A DNA stretch of 64,000 bases from a bacterium (GTDB lineage: Bacteria > Myxococcota > UBA727 > JAUIJE01), in NCBI GenBank assembly GCA_030431455.1, contig JAUIJE010000016.1, forward strand, positions 124,001-188,000. Reading direction: 5' to 3'. The notes under the pieces are model-generated. The model was given only the letters and a program-made list of their open reading frames with translations. It was not told the origin of the DNA and searched no databases. Each line of letters starts with the position of its first letter. Position 1 is the stretch's first letter. The position numbers were made by a program, and so were the translations under genes. Of the stretch, positions 1-8,394 are shown piece by piece.

Positions 1-553
1 CGAGCTCCACCGGCCGGGCCCCGAGCTCGGCCACGAACGCGCGGACCCGGGCCACCGCGCCCTCGTCGGATTGCGGGTGCGGGCACACGAACCAGGTCGC
101 CCCCCGAAACAGCCCCGCGTCGGCGTGGGCGAGCCCCCCTTGGGCCTTGCCGGCCATGGGGTGGCCCCCGACGTACAGGGGGAGGTCGGCGGCTTCGGCC
201 GCCTCCATGACCGCGTTCTTGGTGGAGCCGGTGTCGGTCAGAACCGGGCCTTGGCGCAGGTCGTCTTTGAGCCGGTCGAGGACCTCGATGATCTGCAGCA
301 CGGGAAGGCAAAACACCACCAGGTCACAGCCGGCGAGGGCGGGCCCGGCCTGCTCCAGCGCCACCCCCTGGTCGATGAGGCCCTGGTCGGTGGCGACGTC
401 GAGGATGACTTGGCGGTCGACGCCCACGACGTGCAATGATGGAATCGCGGCCCGCGCCGCTTGGGCGATCGAGCCTCCGATGAGGCCAAGGCCCACGACC
501 CCGAGGCGCTGCACGGGAAGAGTCCGTTCCGGGGCTTCTGGGCGGCCGACCAT
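1..553 (-). CDS. tyrA: Prephenate dehydrogenase, C-terminal part cut by window edge
   Basis: Partial minus-strand gene whose 3' end lies beyond base 1. Prephenate dehydrogenase oxidatively decarboxylates prephenate to 4-hydroxyphenylpyruvate in tyrosine synthesis. The visible 184 residues show the NAD-binding Rossmann start RLGVVGLGLIGGS, then a conserved TDTGSTK segment and GGHPMAGK, whose His is the expected substrate/catalytic-region residue of TyrA/arogenate dehydrogenases. The ATG at 553 leaves a 15-residue lead before the Rossmann strand. It is divergent from the metallophosphoesterase gene, with only about 36 bases between the two starts. Whether it is prephenate- or arogenate-specific, or fused to another domain, cannot be judged because the C-terminus is missing. 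Confidence 0.93.
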   Translation of the reverse strand, partial: MVGRPEAPERTLPVQRLGVVGLGLIGGSIAQAARAAIPSLHVVGVDRQVILDVATDQGLIDQGVALEQAGPALAGCDLVVFCLPVLQIIEVLDRLKDDLRQGPVLTDTGSTKNAVMEAAEAADLPLYVGGHPMAGKAQGGLAHADAGLFRGATWFVCPHPQSDEGAVARVRAFVAELGARPVEL

Positions 554-589
554 GGGGCATGTATATCGCGATCGCGAAAGAGGATGTCG

Positions 590-1309
590 ATGGCCGTCTA
601 CGGCATAAGCGATTTGCACTTGTCCTTCTCGTCCAACAAACCGATGGACAAGTTCGGTGCACATTGGGCCAACCACGCCGAGAAAATGGCCGCGGCGTGG
701 GACGAGCGCGTGTCCGACGACGACATCGTGCTGTGCCCCGGCGACCTGTCGTGGGCCATGCGCCTCGACGAAGCCGCCGCCGACCTCGCTTGGATCGGGG
801 AGCGGCCGGGCCAGCTCAAGGTGCTCGGCCGGGGCAACCACGACTACTGGTGGGGCGGCATTCAGAAGGTGCGGGCCGCGCTCCCCGACCGCATGGTCGC
901 GTTGCAAAACGACGCCATCGACCTCGGTGACGTCGTGGTCGCGGGGTCCCGCTGTTGGGCCGCGCCCGGGGCCCTCGACTTCACCGAGCAGGACCGCAAA
1001 ATCTACGAGCGCGAGATCCTGCGGCTGCGCATGTCGTTGACCGCCGGGCAAAAGCTCGCCGACGGCCGTCCGCTGGTGGCGTCCATCCACTACCCGCCGT
1101 TCACCGCCAAGGGCGAGCCCACCGCGTTCGCCGCGCTCCTCGAGGAGTTCCAGGTCGCGCTCTGCGTCTACGGCCACCTGCACGGCCGGCGGGCGCACCG
1201 CACGGCGGTGCAAGGCGATGTGGGCGGGACCCGGTACCGGCTGATCGCGTGTGATTACCTGGACTTCCAGCCGGTGGTGGTCTGGCCCCTCGACGCCGAC
1301 GGGACGTGA
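590..1309 (+). CDS. Calcineurin-like metallophosphoesterase (predicted phosphohydrolase)
   Basis: A 239-residue cytoplasmic protein with the full two-metal phosphoesterase motif series in order: SDLHL near the N-terminus, GDLSWAM, GNHDYWW, HYPP and YGHLHG near the C-terminus. No signal peptide is seen. The length and the GNHDYWWGG block match the small predicted-phosphohydrolase family (COG1768 type), whose substrate is not known. An in-frame ATG lies six bases upstream at 584. I prefer 590 because AAGAGG sits seven bases before it, whereas that site would touch the ATG at 584. It is divergent from tyrA. Confidence 0.9.
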   Translation: MAVYGISDLHLSFSSNKPMDKFGAHWANHAEKMAAAWDERVSDDDIVLCPGDLSWAMRLDEAAADLAWIGERPGQLKVLGRGNHDYWWGGIQKVRAALPDRMVALQNDAIDLGDVVVAGSRCWAAPGALDFTEQDRKIYEREILRLRMSLTAGQKLADGRPLVASIHYPPFTAKGEPTAFAALLEEFQVALCVYGHLHGRRAHRTAVQGDVGGTRYRLIACDYLDFQPVVVWPLDADGT

Positions 1310-1358
1310 GGATTGTACGCGGCGCCCGGTATCCGGTAGCTTCGCGGCGGAGGCTTGT

Positions 1359-2435
1359 ATGTCGCTCACCGCACTCACCCTCGGCACGGTCGTAGGCTTG
1401 CTCGCGCAGGCGAGCCCCACCTGGGTGGTCGTCACCGAGCGCGGGCCGGAGGTTCCCGAAGCGTGGAGCACCGCCCTCGAGGCCGAGGTCAACCGCACGG
1501 TCAAGATGGGCAAAAATCCCGACGCGTCCCGCGGCGACCTCATGGTCGCGCTCGGCTGTGCGAGTTGGGACGAGCAGTGCGCGGCGCTGGTGGCCGAGAC
1601 GGTGGGGGCCGACATCGTGCTGTCCCTCGAGGTCGTGCGGCACGGGCCGGGGGCGTGGGTGAGCTACCAGGTCACCACCAAAGGGGCCGAACAGCTTCGG
1701 GCCAAAAGCCGCGTGAAGGTGCCCGACCGCGCCGACGCCGGGCTCAAGATGGCCAAGGCGGTGGTGCACGAAGCGGTCACCGGCGAGCCCGCGACGTTGC
1801 TGGTGGTCGAGACCAACCAGGTCGGGGCCCGGGTGCTCCTCGACGGGGACGCGGTGGGCACCACCCCCTGGGTCGGGGTCGGGGTCCGGGCCGGGGATCA
1901 CGAAATCCGGGTCGAGCCCGAAAGCGGGGCGCCGATTTTCCGCCGGGTGCAGGTCAAAGACGGCGACATCACCAACGTCGCGTTGGTGGTGACGGTGGGC
2001 CCGGCGCCGGTGGAGGGCGGGGGCGAAGGCGACAGCAGCGTGACCCCCGCGTCGTCGGGAAGCGGGGATACGTTCTTCTATCTCGGGGTCTCGTTGCTGG
2101 GCGTGGCCGTGGCCGGCGTGGTGGTGGGCGGCCTTCTGTATGGGGCGTCCTGGGTCCTGGCCTCGACCATCCCCGGGGGCCCGGGCTGGTGCAACGGCGA
2201 CAGCACCGCCGACGACTGCTACCTCGACTACACCCAGGACGAGGTCGCCGACCAAATGTATCTCGCGGGGCTGTTCGGCCTCGAGCAGGACTACAGCAAC
2301 GTCAACGAATACCAGGCGATCATGACGCTGCTGGTCAACGGCTTGGCCGCGGTGGGCGGGGTGGCGGCAGGCACCGGCGCGCTCCTGGGCGTGGGCGGGG
2401 CCGGCACGCTGGGGTATAGCTACCTCGCCGAATAA
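1359..2435 (+). CDS. PEGA-domain membrane protein
   Basis: 358 residues. A hydrophobic N-terminus (about residues 5-20) looks like a signal sequence or anchor. Residues 25-140 form an unassigned alpha/beta region that seems to be a secreted sensor-like domain. A PEGA domain follows at about 146-213, with the typical LLDGDAVGTTPW turn, and a low-complexity Gly/Ser linker comes before a transmembrane stretch at about 241-265. A second Gly/Ala-rich hydrophobic segment lies at the C-terminus. PEGA domains are surface-exposed beta folds common in Myxococcota, but the role of this protein is unknown. The start is set by GGCGGAGG seven bases upstream. The next gene starts 13 bases downstream on the same strand. 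Confidence 0.72.
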   Translation: MSLTALTLGTVVGLLAQASPTWVVVTERGPEVPEAWSTALEAEVNRTVKMGKNPDASRGDLMVALGCASWDEQCAALVAETVGADIVLSLEVVRHGPGAWVSYQVTTKGAEQLRAKSRVKVPDRADAGLKMAKAVVHEAVTGEPATLLVVETNQVGARVLLDGDAVGTTPWVGVGVRAGDHEIRVEPESGAPIFRRVQVKDGDITNVALVVTVGPAPVEGGGEGDSSVTPASSGSGDTFFYLGVSLLGVAVAGVVVGGLLYGASWVLASTIPGGPGWCNGDSTADDCYLDYTQDEVADQMYLAGLFGLEQDYSNVNEYQAIMTLLVNGLAAVGGVAAGTGALLGVGGAGTLGYSYLAE

Positions 2436-2448
2436 GCAGGGGGCATCC

Positions 2449-3759
2449 ATGGCAAAAAGCACCGCGACCGCGCTCTTCGAACAGGGCGACGCTGCGTTCA
2501 AGCTCGGGCAATGGCGGGAGTCCCTGTCGTGTTTTGCGGGGGTGGCCGAGGTTGCGCCACTGCACTTTAAGACGCGTTTTCGCATCGCCGATTGTCTGCT
2601 CAACCTCGGGCATCGGGCGGAAGCGCTCGAGGTCTACAAGGCGATCGCCTGGCACTCGATCAAGGCCGGCTATCCCCTGTTGGGCCTGGTGGCGATCAAG
2701 ATGATCCTCTTGCTCGACCCCGCCTACGAGGACGTGTTGATGATCCTCGCGGAGCTCTACTCGTCGGACAGCGATCGGGTCGATCGCCACATCGATGGCC
2801 CCGCGGTGCCCGCCCTGCCCAACAAGACGGTGGAGCCGGTGCCGGCCGACGACAAGCTGGTGGGGGTGGCGGTGGACCGGGCGATGGAGGCCCAGCGGGT
2901 CACGGAGTTCCCCGATGTGTTGCCGCCCATCCCGCTGTTCTCGTACCTCGACGAGGACGCATTCGTTCGTGTGTTGGACAAGCTCAAGCTCCGCCGCTAC
3001 TCGTCGGAGGAACTGATCATCCGCCAAGGGGAGCGCGGGGATTCGTTTTTTATCCTCGCCGACGGCGACGTGTGGGTGAAAAAGGACCTCGAAGAAGACG
3101 GCGGCGTGACCCTCGCCCACCTGCACCGGCGCGCGGTGTTCGGCGAGATGGCCCTGATTTCTGACGAGCCGCGCCAGGCCGCGGTGGTGGCGGGGGGCGA
3201 TGCCGACGTGCTCGAGCTCCGCCGCTCCGATCTGGTGGTGATGGCGGCCCAGATGCGGTCGGTGACCGATGCGCTGAAGTCGTTCACCCGGGAGCGGTTC
3301 TTGGGCAACCTCACCGCGACCCATCCCTTCTTCGCCCCCCTCAACCGGGAGGAGCGCCACGTGGCCATGGAGCGCTTCACCCCCGTGACCTTCGACGACG
3401 GGGACGCCCTCATCCAAGAGGGCGAGCCCAGCCCGGGCCTGTACCTGCTGCTCGCCGGCCAAGCCATGGTCTCGAAGAACACCCCGCAAGACCGCGTGCA
3501 CCTCGCCACCCTGCGGGCGAGCGACCTGTGCGGCGAAATGTCACTGCTCAACTCGGGGGCCGCGACCCACGCCACCGTGCGCGCCGACGGCAAGGTCGAG
3601 GCCCTGTTCTTGTCGCGCGAAGGGTTCGGCCAGGTGGTCGACGAGCACCCGGAGCTGATCAAGTTCCTCGCCGGCCTGTCCGAGGAGCGCCTCCGGCAGA
3701 ACCGCGCGGTGCTGCAGCAAAAAGGCCTGCTCGAAGACGACGAACACGTGATGATCTGA
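2449..3759 (+). CDS. TPR protein with two cyclic-nucleotide-binding domains
   Basis: 436 residues without signal peptide. An N-terminal helical TPR-like region (about 1-85) is followed by two cNMP-binding domains (about 160-280 and 290-405). The first has an intact phosphate-binding cassette, FGEMALISDEPRQAAV, with the expected Glu and Arg. The second reads CGEMSLLNSGAATHATV and lacks the Arg, so it may not bind nucleotide. No DNA-binding or catalytic domain is attached, which suggests a cytoplasmic sensor/adaptor. Two further cNMP-domain proteins are encoded at 27302-30752, one of them also with TPRs, so this is part of a cyclic-nucleotide theme in the window. It probably shares a transcript with the upstream PEGA gene. 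Confidence 0.85.
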   Translation: MAKSTATALFEQGDAAFKLGQWRESLSCFAGVAEVAPLHFKTRFRIADCLLNLGHRAEALEVYKAIAWHSIKAGYPLLGLVAIKMILLLDPAYEDVLMILAELYSSDSDRVDRHIDGPAVPALPNKTVEPVPADDKLVGVAVDRAMEAQRVTEFPDVLPPIPLFSYLDEDAFVRVLDKLKLRRYSSEELIIRQGERGDSFFILADGDVWVKKDLEEDGGVTLAHLHRRAVFGEMALISDEPRQAAVVAGGDADVLELRRSDLVVMAAQMRSVTDALKSFTRERFLGNLTATHPFFAPLNREERHVAMERFTPVTFDDGDALIQEGEPSPGLYLLLAGQAMVSKNTPQDRVHLATLRASDLCGEMSLLNSGAATHATVRADGKVEALFLSREGFGQVVDEHPELIKFLAGLSEERLRQNRAVLQQKGLLEDDEHVMI

Positions 3760-3791
3760 GCCCCGGGCCGGGCGCGGCCTGGGCCGTGCGG

Positions 3792-4748
3792 TCACTTCAA
3801 CGGCGGCGATTGTCGACGACCGCCGCGCACCGATTCGAGCAAGGCGCGGAACGCTTCGTCGGTGCGCGCCAGGTGCATGCCCTGCGCGACCAACCGGCTG
3901 ACCTGGGCCTTGTCCCGGTTCATGAACGCGGCCACCTCGGTGACCGACCGGCCCGCGGACCGCACCGCGGTGGTGGCCAGCAGCCGGCGCGCGACCACGA
4001 GGTCCTGCACCCGCGAGCTGCTCTTGATGTCCTCGGTGGGCACGTTCATCAGCAGCGACACGCGGGTGGCGAGGGTCTTGAGCGCGGGGCGCCGCCGTCC
4101 GCGCCACACCACCCCGAGCTCGGCGAGCACGGTCTCGGCGAAGCGGCGATCCCCGGCGATGCCGGGGATGGCCTCGGTGACCCCCAGGGAGTCGGGTTCG
4201 AGCGCGGCCTCGAGGGCAAACCGCGCGAACGCCCGCTGCGCCACCGGCAAGGTCTCGCCGAACTCCTCGAGCACGCTCCAGGCCGCGACCAGGTCCCCCC
4301 ACTCGTCGCCGCTGGCGACATACGCGCGGTGGCTGCTCCAGGGATAGGTCTCGGGCCGGCGCACCCGGTCGACGCGCACCGGCCACAGGTGCGCGGCCCG
4401 GACCGCTGCGGGGATGGCCTCGTCGGGGATGATCAGCGAACGGAACCGGCCCTCGAACAGGTGCCCGGTCCGGCCCAGCCGGTTGTTGATGCGCCGGGCG
4501 TGCGCGGTGTGCACCGCCTGCACCGACCGGGCGAGGTCTTTGCGGGTGGGGCGGATGACGAGGCGGATTTCTTGCCGCATCAAACAATACGCGTAGAGGG
4601 TGAACAGCTGGTCGCGCACCATCTCGCGCAGCTTCTCGAGATAGGCCTCGAAATCGGTGTCGTCATAAAACAGCGGCGCGCGGTTGTTGCCCCGGGCCAC
4701 GACGACGTGGGGATGGCCGAGCAGGGTGAAGCGCCGGGTGCGCGCCAT
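3792..4748 (-). CDS. RAYT-like (Y1/REP-associated) transposase homologue with degenerate active site
   Basis: 318 residues. The N-terminal half aligns by eye with Y1/REP-associated tyrosine transposases: the GHPHVVVARGNNR opening, the YCLM strand and the TGHLFEGRFRS block are present. The HUH position, normally MPNHVHLL, reads MRQEIRLV (residues 57-64), so both metal-binding His are replaced. The region that should carry the nucleophilic Tyr reads AHARRINNRLG (82-92) with no Tyr. The C-terminal region (about 205-310) resembles a DnaA-type helix-turn-helix (SVTEVAAFMNRDKAQVSRL). The ATG overlaps the TGA of the upstream ATPase gene by one base, so translation is likely coupled. Best read as a domesticated DNA-binding derivative, not an active transposase. 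Confidence 0.82.
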   Translation of the reverse strand: MARTRRFTLLGHPHVVVARGNNRAPLFYDDTDFEAYLEKLREMVRDQLFTLYAYCLMRQEIRLVIRPTRKDLARSVQAVHTAHARRINNRLGRTGHLFEGRFRSLIIPDEAIPAAVRAAHLWPVRVDRVRRPETYPWSSHRAYVASGDEWGDLVAAWSVLEEFGETLPVAQRAFARFALEAALEPDSLGVTEAIPGIAGDRRFAETVLAELGVVWRGRRRPALKTLATRVSLLMNVPTEDIKSSSRVQDLVVARRLLATTAVRSAGRSVTEVAAFMNRDKAQVSRLVAQGMHLARTDEAFRALLESVRGGRRQSPPLK

Positions 4749-7700
4749 CAGCCCGCCTCGCGTTTTCCCGCGGGGAGGGCGGTCAACGCCTCGCGGAGCC
4801 GGACCCGGGAGGGCAACGACCAAAAGCGGGCCCGGGCATCGTCCGACAATGAAGCTGCAGACTGTTCGAGGGCCTCGACCGCGTCCCGGTACACACTCTG
4901 GGCCTCGTCCTCGTCATCCTGCTCGACGGCCAACGCGGCGTGTTCGAGGGCCACCACCTCGAAGCCGGGGGCGGTGGGGCCCAGCTCGCTCGCGACCTCA
5001 AAGGCGCGCTGGGTGTAGAGCATCGCGTCCGCGGTCTCGTCGAGGGCGTGCAAGGTGGCGCCCAGGAGCGCCGGCCCCAGGGTCTGGCCCGCGGCCACCC
5101 CGTGGGCTTCGCCGAGGTCGGCGGCGGTGCGGGCGTGGCTCTTGGCCGCGCGCAGCATTTGTTCTTTGGCCGCCGCGGTCTTGGCCTCCCTGGCTTTGCG
5201 CCATTTGCACAATGCGGTGTAGCTGGCGATCTCACACGCGATGCGGGGCACGGGCCGGTCGCGTTTGCGCCGCTTGAGGTTGCTCAAGATGCGCTCGGCC
5301 TCGTCGATGTCGCCGCCGGCGACAAAGATGCGCGCGAGCAACACGCTCGCCCGCTGCTCGAGGTGGGACAGGCCGGCGTCCATGGCCAAGGCTTGGGCCT
5401 TCTCCGCCCGGGCCTGGGCGGTGTCGAGGTCGGCGAGCATCAACGAAAGCTCCGCCCCCACCGCCAAGGTCTCCGCCCGGCCGCTGTCGTCCCCGATCCG
5501 GCGGCGCAACTCCAGGGCCTGGTCGAGGACCGTCTCCGCCGTGTGGTACCGCATCAGCGACGTGAGCACTTCGGCGAGCATGTCCAGGCACGCGGCTTCG
5601 CCCGACGGGTCCGCGGCTTGTCGACGGTACACCCGGGCCCACAGGAAGTGATCGAGGGCGAACAGCGGCCGGCGCCGGGCCCGCTCGAGCACCCCGCGCT
5701 GAAACCGCAGCGCGGCCCGGGCCTGGGCATCGCCCGGTCCGGCCGCCTCCGCTTCGTTGAGCGCCCGGGACGCGTCGTCGAGCCGGCCCCGGGCGAACTC
5801 CGCGAGGGCGAGCAGCCGCAGCCCCTGCAGCGAAGCGCGCTCGTCGTCGAGACCCGCGGCGAGGCGGACCGCTTCGTGGGCCGCGGGCACGGCCTTGTCC
5901 GGGTCCTGCACCAACACATTGAACCGCGCGACGCAGAGCAGACCGCGCATGCGGTCGCGGGGCTGGCCGCTCTGTTCGGCGGCTTTGAGGAGCTTTTTGA
6001 GGGCCGCGACCCGGACCTGGCGGGAGCCTTCGGCGTTGCGCTCCCCCTCGAGCAACAGCCCGAACACTTCGTCGGGCACCTTCTGTTCGAGCCCCCGCGC
6101 GACGTAGCGCTGGGCCCCGGCCGCGTCCCCCCAGCGGTGGGCCCGGCGTGCGGCCAACCGGCACATCTCCGCCGCGCGTCGACGCGCACCGGCGGCGGCG
6201 AGATGACGGGCCAAGGGGCCGGGCAGGGCGTGTTCGGCGTCGGGCAACAAGATGTCGTAGGCCTCGGCCACCAGCTCGTGCGCGGTCTGGCGCTCGTCTT
6301 TTGTGAGCAGCTCGAGGGCCACGGCCCGGACCAGGGGGTGGGCGAAGGCCAGGCTCGGGTTGTCCTGTCCGGGCACGGTGTCGGCGAACACCGGGGCCGC
6401 GGGCCGGGGGCGCTGGGTGCGCAACAGCCCGGTGTGGAGCAGGGTCTTGAGCGCGATGCGCAACGCGTCGCGCTCGACCCCGAGGCGCACGGCCACAAAC
6501 TCCGCCGCCGCGGGCATGAACACCTCGCCGAACAGCGCACAAAAGCCGAGCACCCGGCGCACGTGGTCGGGGATGTGGGCGAACCGTTCGCGCACGATGC
6601 GCTCGCCGCTGGCCCACACGTCCTTGCGGCGGACCTGACCGGTGTCGAAACCCTCGGGGGTGCGCACGATGGTGCCTTGCTCGAGCGCGAGGCGGATGGC
6701 TTGGGTGAGCACAAAGGGCGAACCTTTGCTCTTTTCGATAAATGCAGAAGCATCGACATGTTCGCCGAGCCAGCTCGCGCACAGGGACTTGCTCGCCCCC
6801 GCGGGCAGCGGCTTGAGCCCGCGCCGGGCGTCGACGAACTTGTCGGTGAAGGCCTTGCGCAGCCGGGGGGCGCGGGGACACACCAGGACCAGCCGCAGCC
6901 GGGGCCCGAGCTGTTCGGCCAAGAACGTGAAGAACGCCGCGTCGAGGGGCAGCCAGTCGTCGGCGCCGGGCACCACCACCACCACCGGGCGGCCGTCGGC
7001 GCGGTGGCTGAGCGCGGTGCAGATCAACACCAGCGCCCGGCGCACCGCCGCGATGCGGGCGCGGGGCCCGAGGGACTCGGCCTCGTCCTGGTCCCCGACC
7101 TCGGTGAGCGCGCCGACCAGCGAGCCGAGCACCGCGTGGTACCGCAGCAGTTCGGCCGCGTCGTCGGCGGACAGGTACTCGCCGAGGCCATCGAGCAGCC
7201 GGGCCAAGCGGGCCGCGGCCCGTCGGTTGCCGGGGGCGGCGTCGGCCAGCGCGCGCACCATCGCCACCACCGGGCGCAATGGTTCTGGGTCTTCGTGGGC
7301 CACCGCCCCCCACAGGACCGGGGCGCGCTCGTCGTCGTACCCCGCCGCGGCCAGGGCCTGGCGCAGGCAGCTGGTCTTGCCCACCCCGGAGGGGCCGTGC
7401 AGCACGATCAACCCCGGCCGGTCGTCGTCTCCGGCCGCGAGCCGGTCGGCGAGCCAGGCAATGTCTTTGTCTCGGCCCACGAACGGGGGGGGCGGGAGCT
7501 GGGCCGCGAGCTTCCAGCGGTCGGCCGCGAAGGGGGCCAGCGGGTCGACGGCGCTCTTTTGTCGAGGGTGCAGGTGCAAGCCGGGGAGCGCGGCGCGGAT
7601 GTGATCGTCGACCGCGAGCAAGCCCCCGTCGGGCAGGGCGCGGTTGGCGGCGAGGGTCGCGCTCAGCTCAGGGTCGTCGACGTCGGCATCAAACGCGACC

Positions 7701-8350
7701 AGCGCGCTCTGCAGCCCCGGCCGGGCGGGGGCGTCGGTGGACCGGACGATGCCGCCGAGCAACTCGACCAAGCGGCGGGCGGCCTCGTCGAGGGGACCGC
7801 CGGCGGAGGCGAGCAGCTCGTCGGGCGCGGACCGCGACAGGGTGATGCCGTCGGGGGGCAGGGCGTCGCGCCAGGGGAGCAACGCTTGGGCGGCGGCCAC
7901 CGACGTGGCGCGCACCCGCAACAGGGCCGAGCGTTCCCCGAGCAAGGCCGCGTCCTCGTCGGGCAGGGTGGGCAACGCGTGAAACACCCCGCTCATCGAC
8001 TGCACCGCGGTCACGGTGGGGTCGTCCGCGACCTGCGGGGGCGAACGCGGCCGGTTGCGCAGAGCGTGAAACGCGGCGTCCACCTCGTTGTCGTAGACCC
8101 CGAGGGCGGCCAGGGTCTCGGCCAGGGCATCGGCCGCGGCTTGGATCTCGGCCCCGCCGTACACCGAGGGGGGCCCGTCGTCGGGGGCGGTGCCGGCCAG
8201 GGTGTGGGCGAACTCATCGAGCACCGCGTCGAGCAGTTCGCCGCGCAGCCCCGCGTCGAGGTAGGCCGCGCGCGGGTCGTCGGCGAGGCGGGGCAAGGCC
8301 CCCTCCCGAAGTTGGTTGCGCGCGCGCTGCAGGAGCTGGACGAGTCGCAA
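4748..8350 (-). CDS. Large AAA/STAND-like ATPase with TPR solenoid
   Basis: 1200 residues. Residues 1-285 match nothing I recognise. A PPPFVGRDKDIAWL motif (287-300) begins an AAA_16-like NTPase with Walker A GPSGVGKTS (319-327) and a Walker-B-like strand VVVVVPGADDW (about 456-466). From about residue 690 to the C-terminus the protein is a helical TPR-like solenoid. The layout is that of MalT/LAL or kinase-linked AAA_16 proteins, but the protein has neither a LuxR helix-turn-helix nor a kinase domain. The proposed start is TTG, two codons after an in-frame stop and next to GTGAGGG. The spacing is short, so a downstream start is possible. It ends overlapping the degenerate RAYT gene and starts 44 bases from the divergent ABC operon. 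Confidence 0.82.
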   Translation of the reverse strand: MRLVQLLQRARNQLREGALPRLADDPRAAYLDAGLRGELLDAVLDEFAHTLAGTAPDDGPPSVYGGAEIQAAADALAETLAALGVYDNEVDAAFHALRNRPRSPPQVADDPTVTAVQSMSGVFHALPTLPDEDAALLGERSALLRVRATSVAAAQALLPWRDALPPDGITLSRSAPDELLASAGGPLDEAARRLVELLGGIVRSTDAPARPGLQSALVAFDADVDDPELSATLAANRALPDGGLLAVDDHIRAALPGLHLHPRQKSAVDPLAPFAADRWKLAAQLPPPPFVGRDKDIAWLADRLAAGDDDRPGLIVLHGPSGVGKTSCLRQALAAAGYDDERAPVLWGAVAHEDPEPLRPVVAMVRALADAAPGNRRAAARLARLLDGLGEYLSADDAAELLRYHAVLGSLVGALTEVGDQDEAESLGPRARIAAVRRALVLICTALSHRADGRPVVVVVPGADDWLPLDAAFFTFLAEQLGPRLRLVLVCPRAPRLRKAFTDKFVDARRGLKPLPAGASKSLCASWLGEHVDASAFIEKSKGSPFVLTQAIRLALEQGTIVRTPEGFDTGQVRRKDVWASGERIVRERFAHIPDHVRRVLGFCALFGEVFMPAAAEFVAVRLGVERDALRIALKTLLHTGLLRTQRPRPAAPVFADTVPGQDNPSLAFAHPLVRAVALELLTKDERQTAHELVAEAYDILLPDAEHALPGPLARHLAAAGARRRAAEMCRLAARRAHRWGDAAGAQRYVARGLEQKVPDEVFGLLLEGERNAEGSRQVRVAALKKLLKAAEQSGQPRDRMRGLLCVARFNVLVQDPDKAVPAAHEAVRLAAGLDDERASLQGLRLLALAEFARGRLDDASRALNEAEAAGPGDAQARAALRFQRGVLERARRRPLFALDHFLWARVYRRQAADPSGEAACLDMLAEVLTSLMRYHTAETVLDQALELRRRIGDDSGRAETLAVGAELSLMLADLDTAQARAEKAQALAMDAGLSHLEQRASVLLARIFVAGGDIDEAERILSNLKRRKRDRPVPRIACEIASYTALCKWRKAREAKTAAAKEQMLRAAKSHARTAADLGEAHGVAAGQTLGPALLGATLHALDETADAMLYTQRAFEVASELGPTAPGFEVVALEHAALAVEQDDEDEAQSVYRDAVEALEQSAASLSDDARARFWSLPSRVRLREALTALPAGKREAG

Positions 8351-8394
8351 AAACCCTCACCGGCCACCCGGTCATGCAAAGATGGCCCCCGCGC

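Noticed and set aside
3792-4748. Active insertion sequence or REP element around the RAYT gene
   Set aside because: No terminal repeats or REP palindromes flank the gene, and the catalytic residues are missing.
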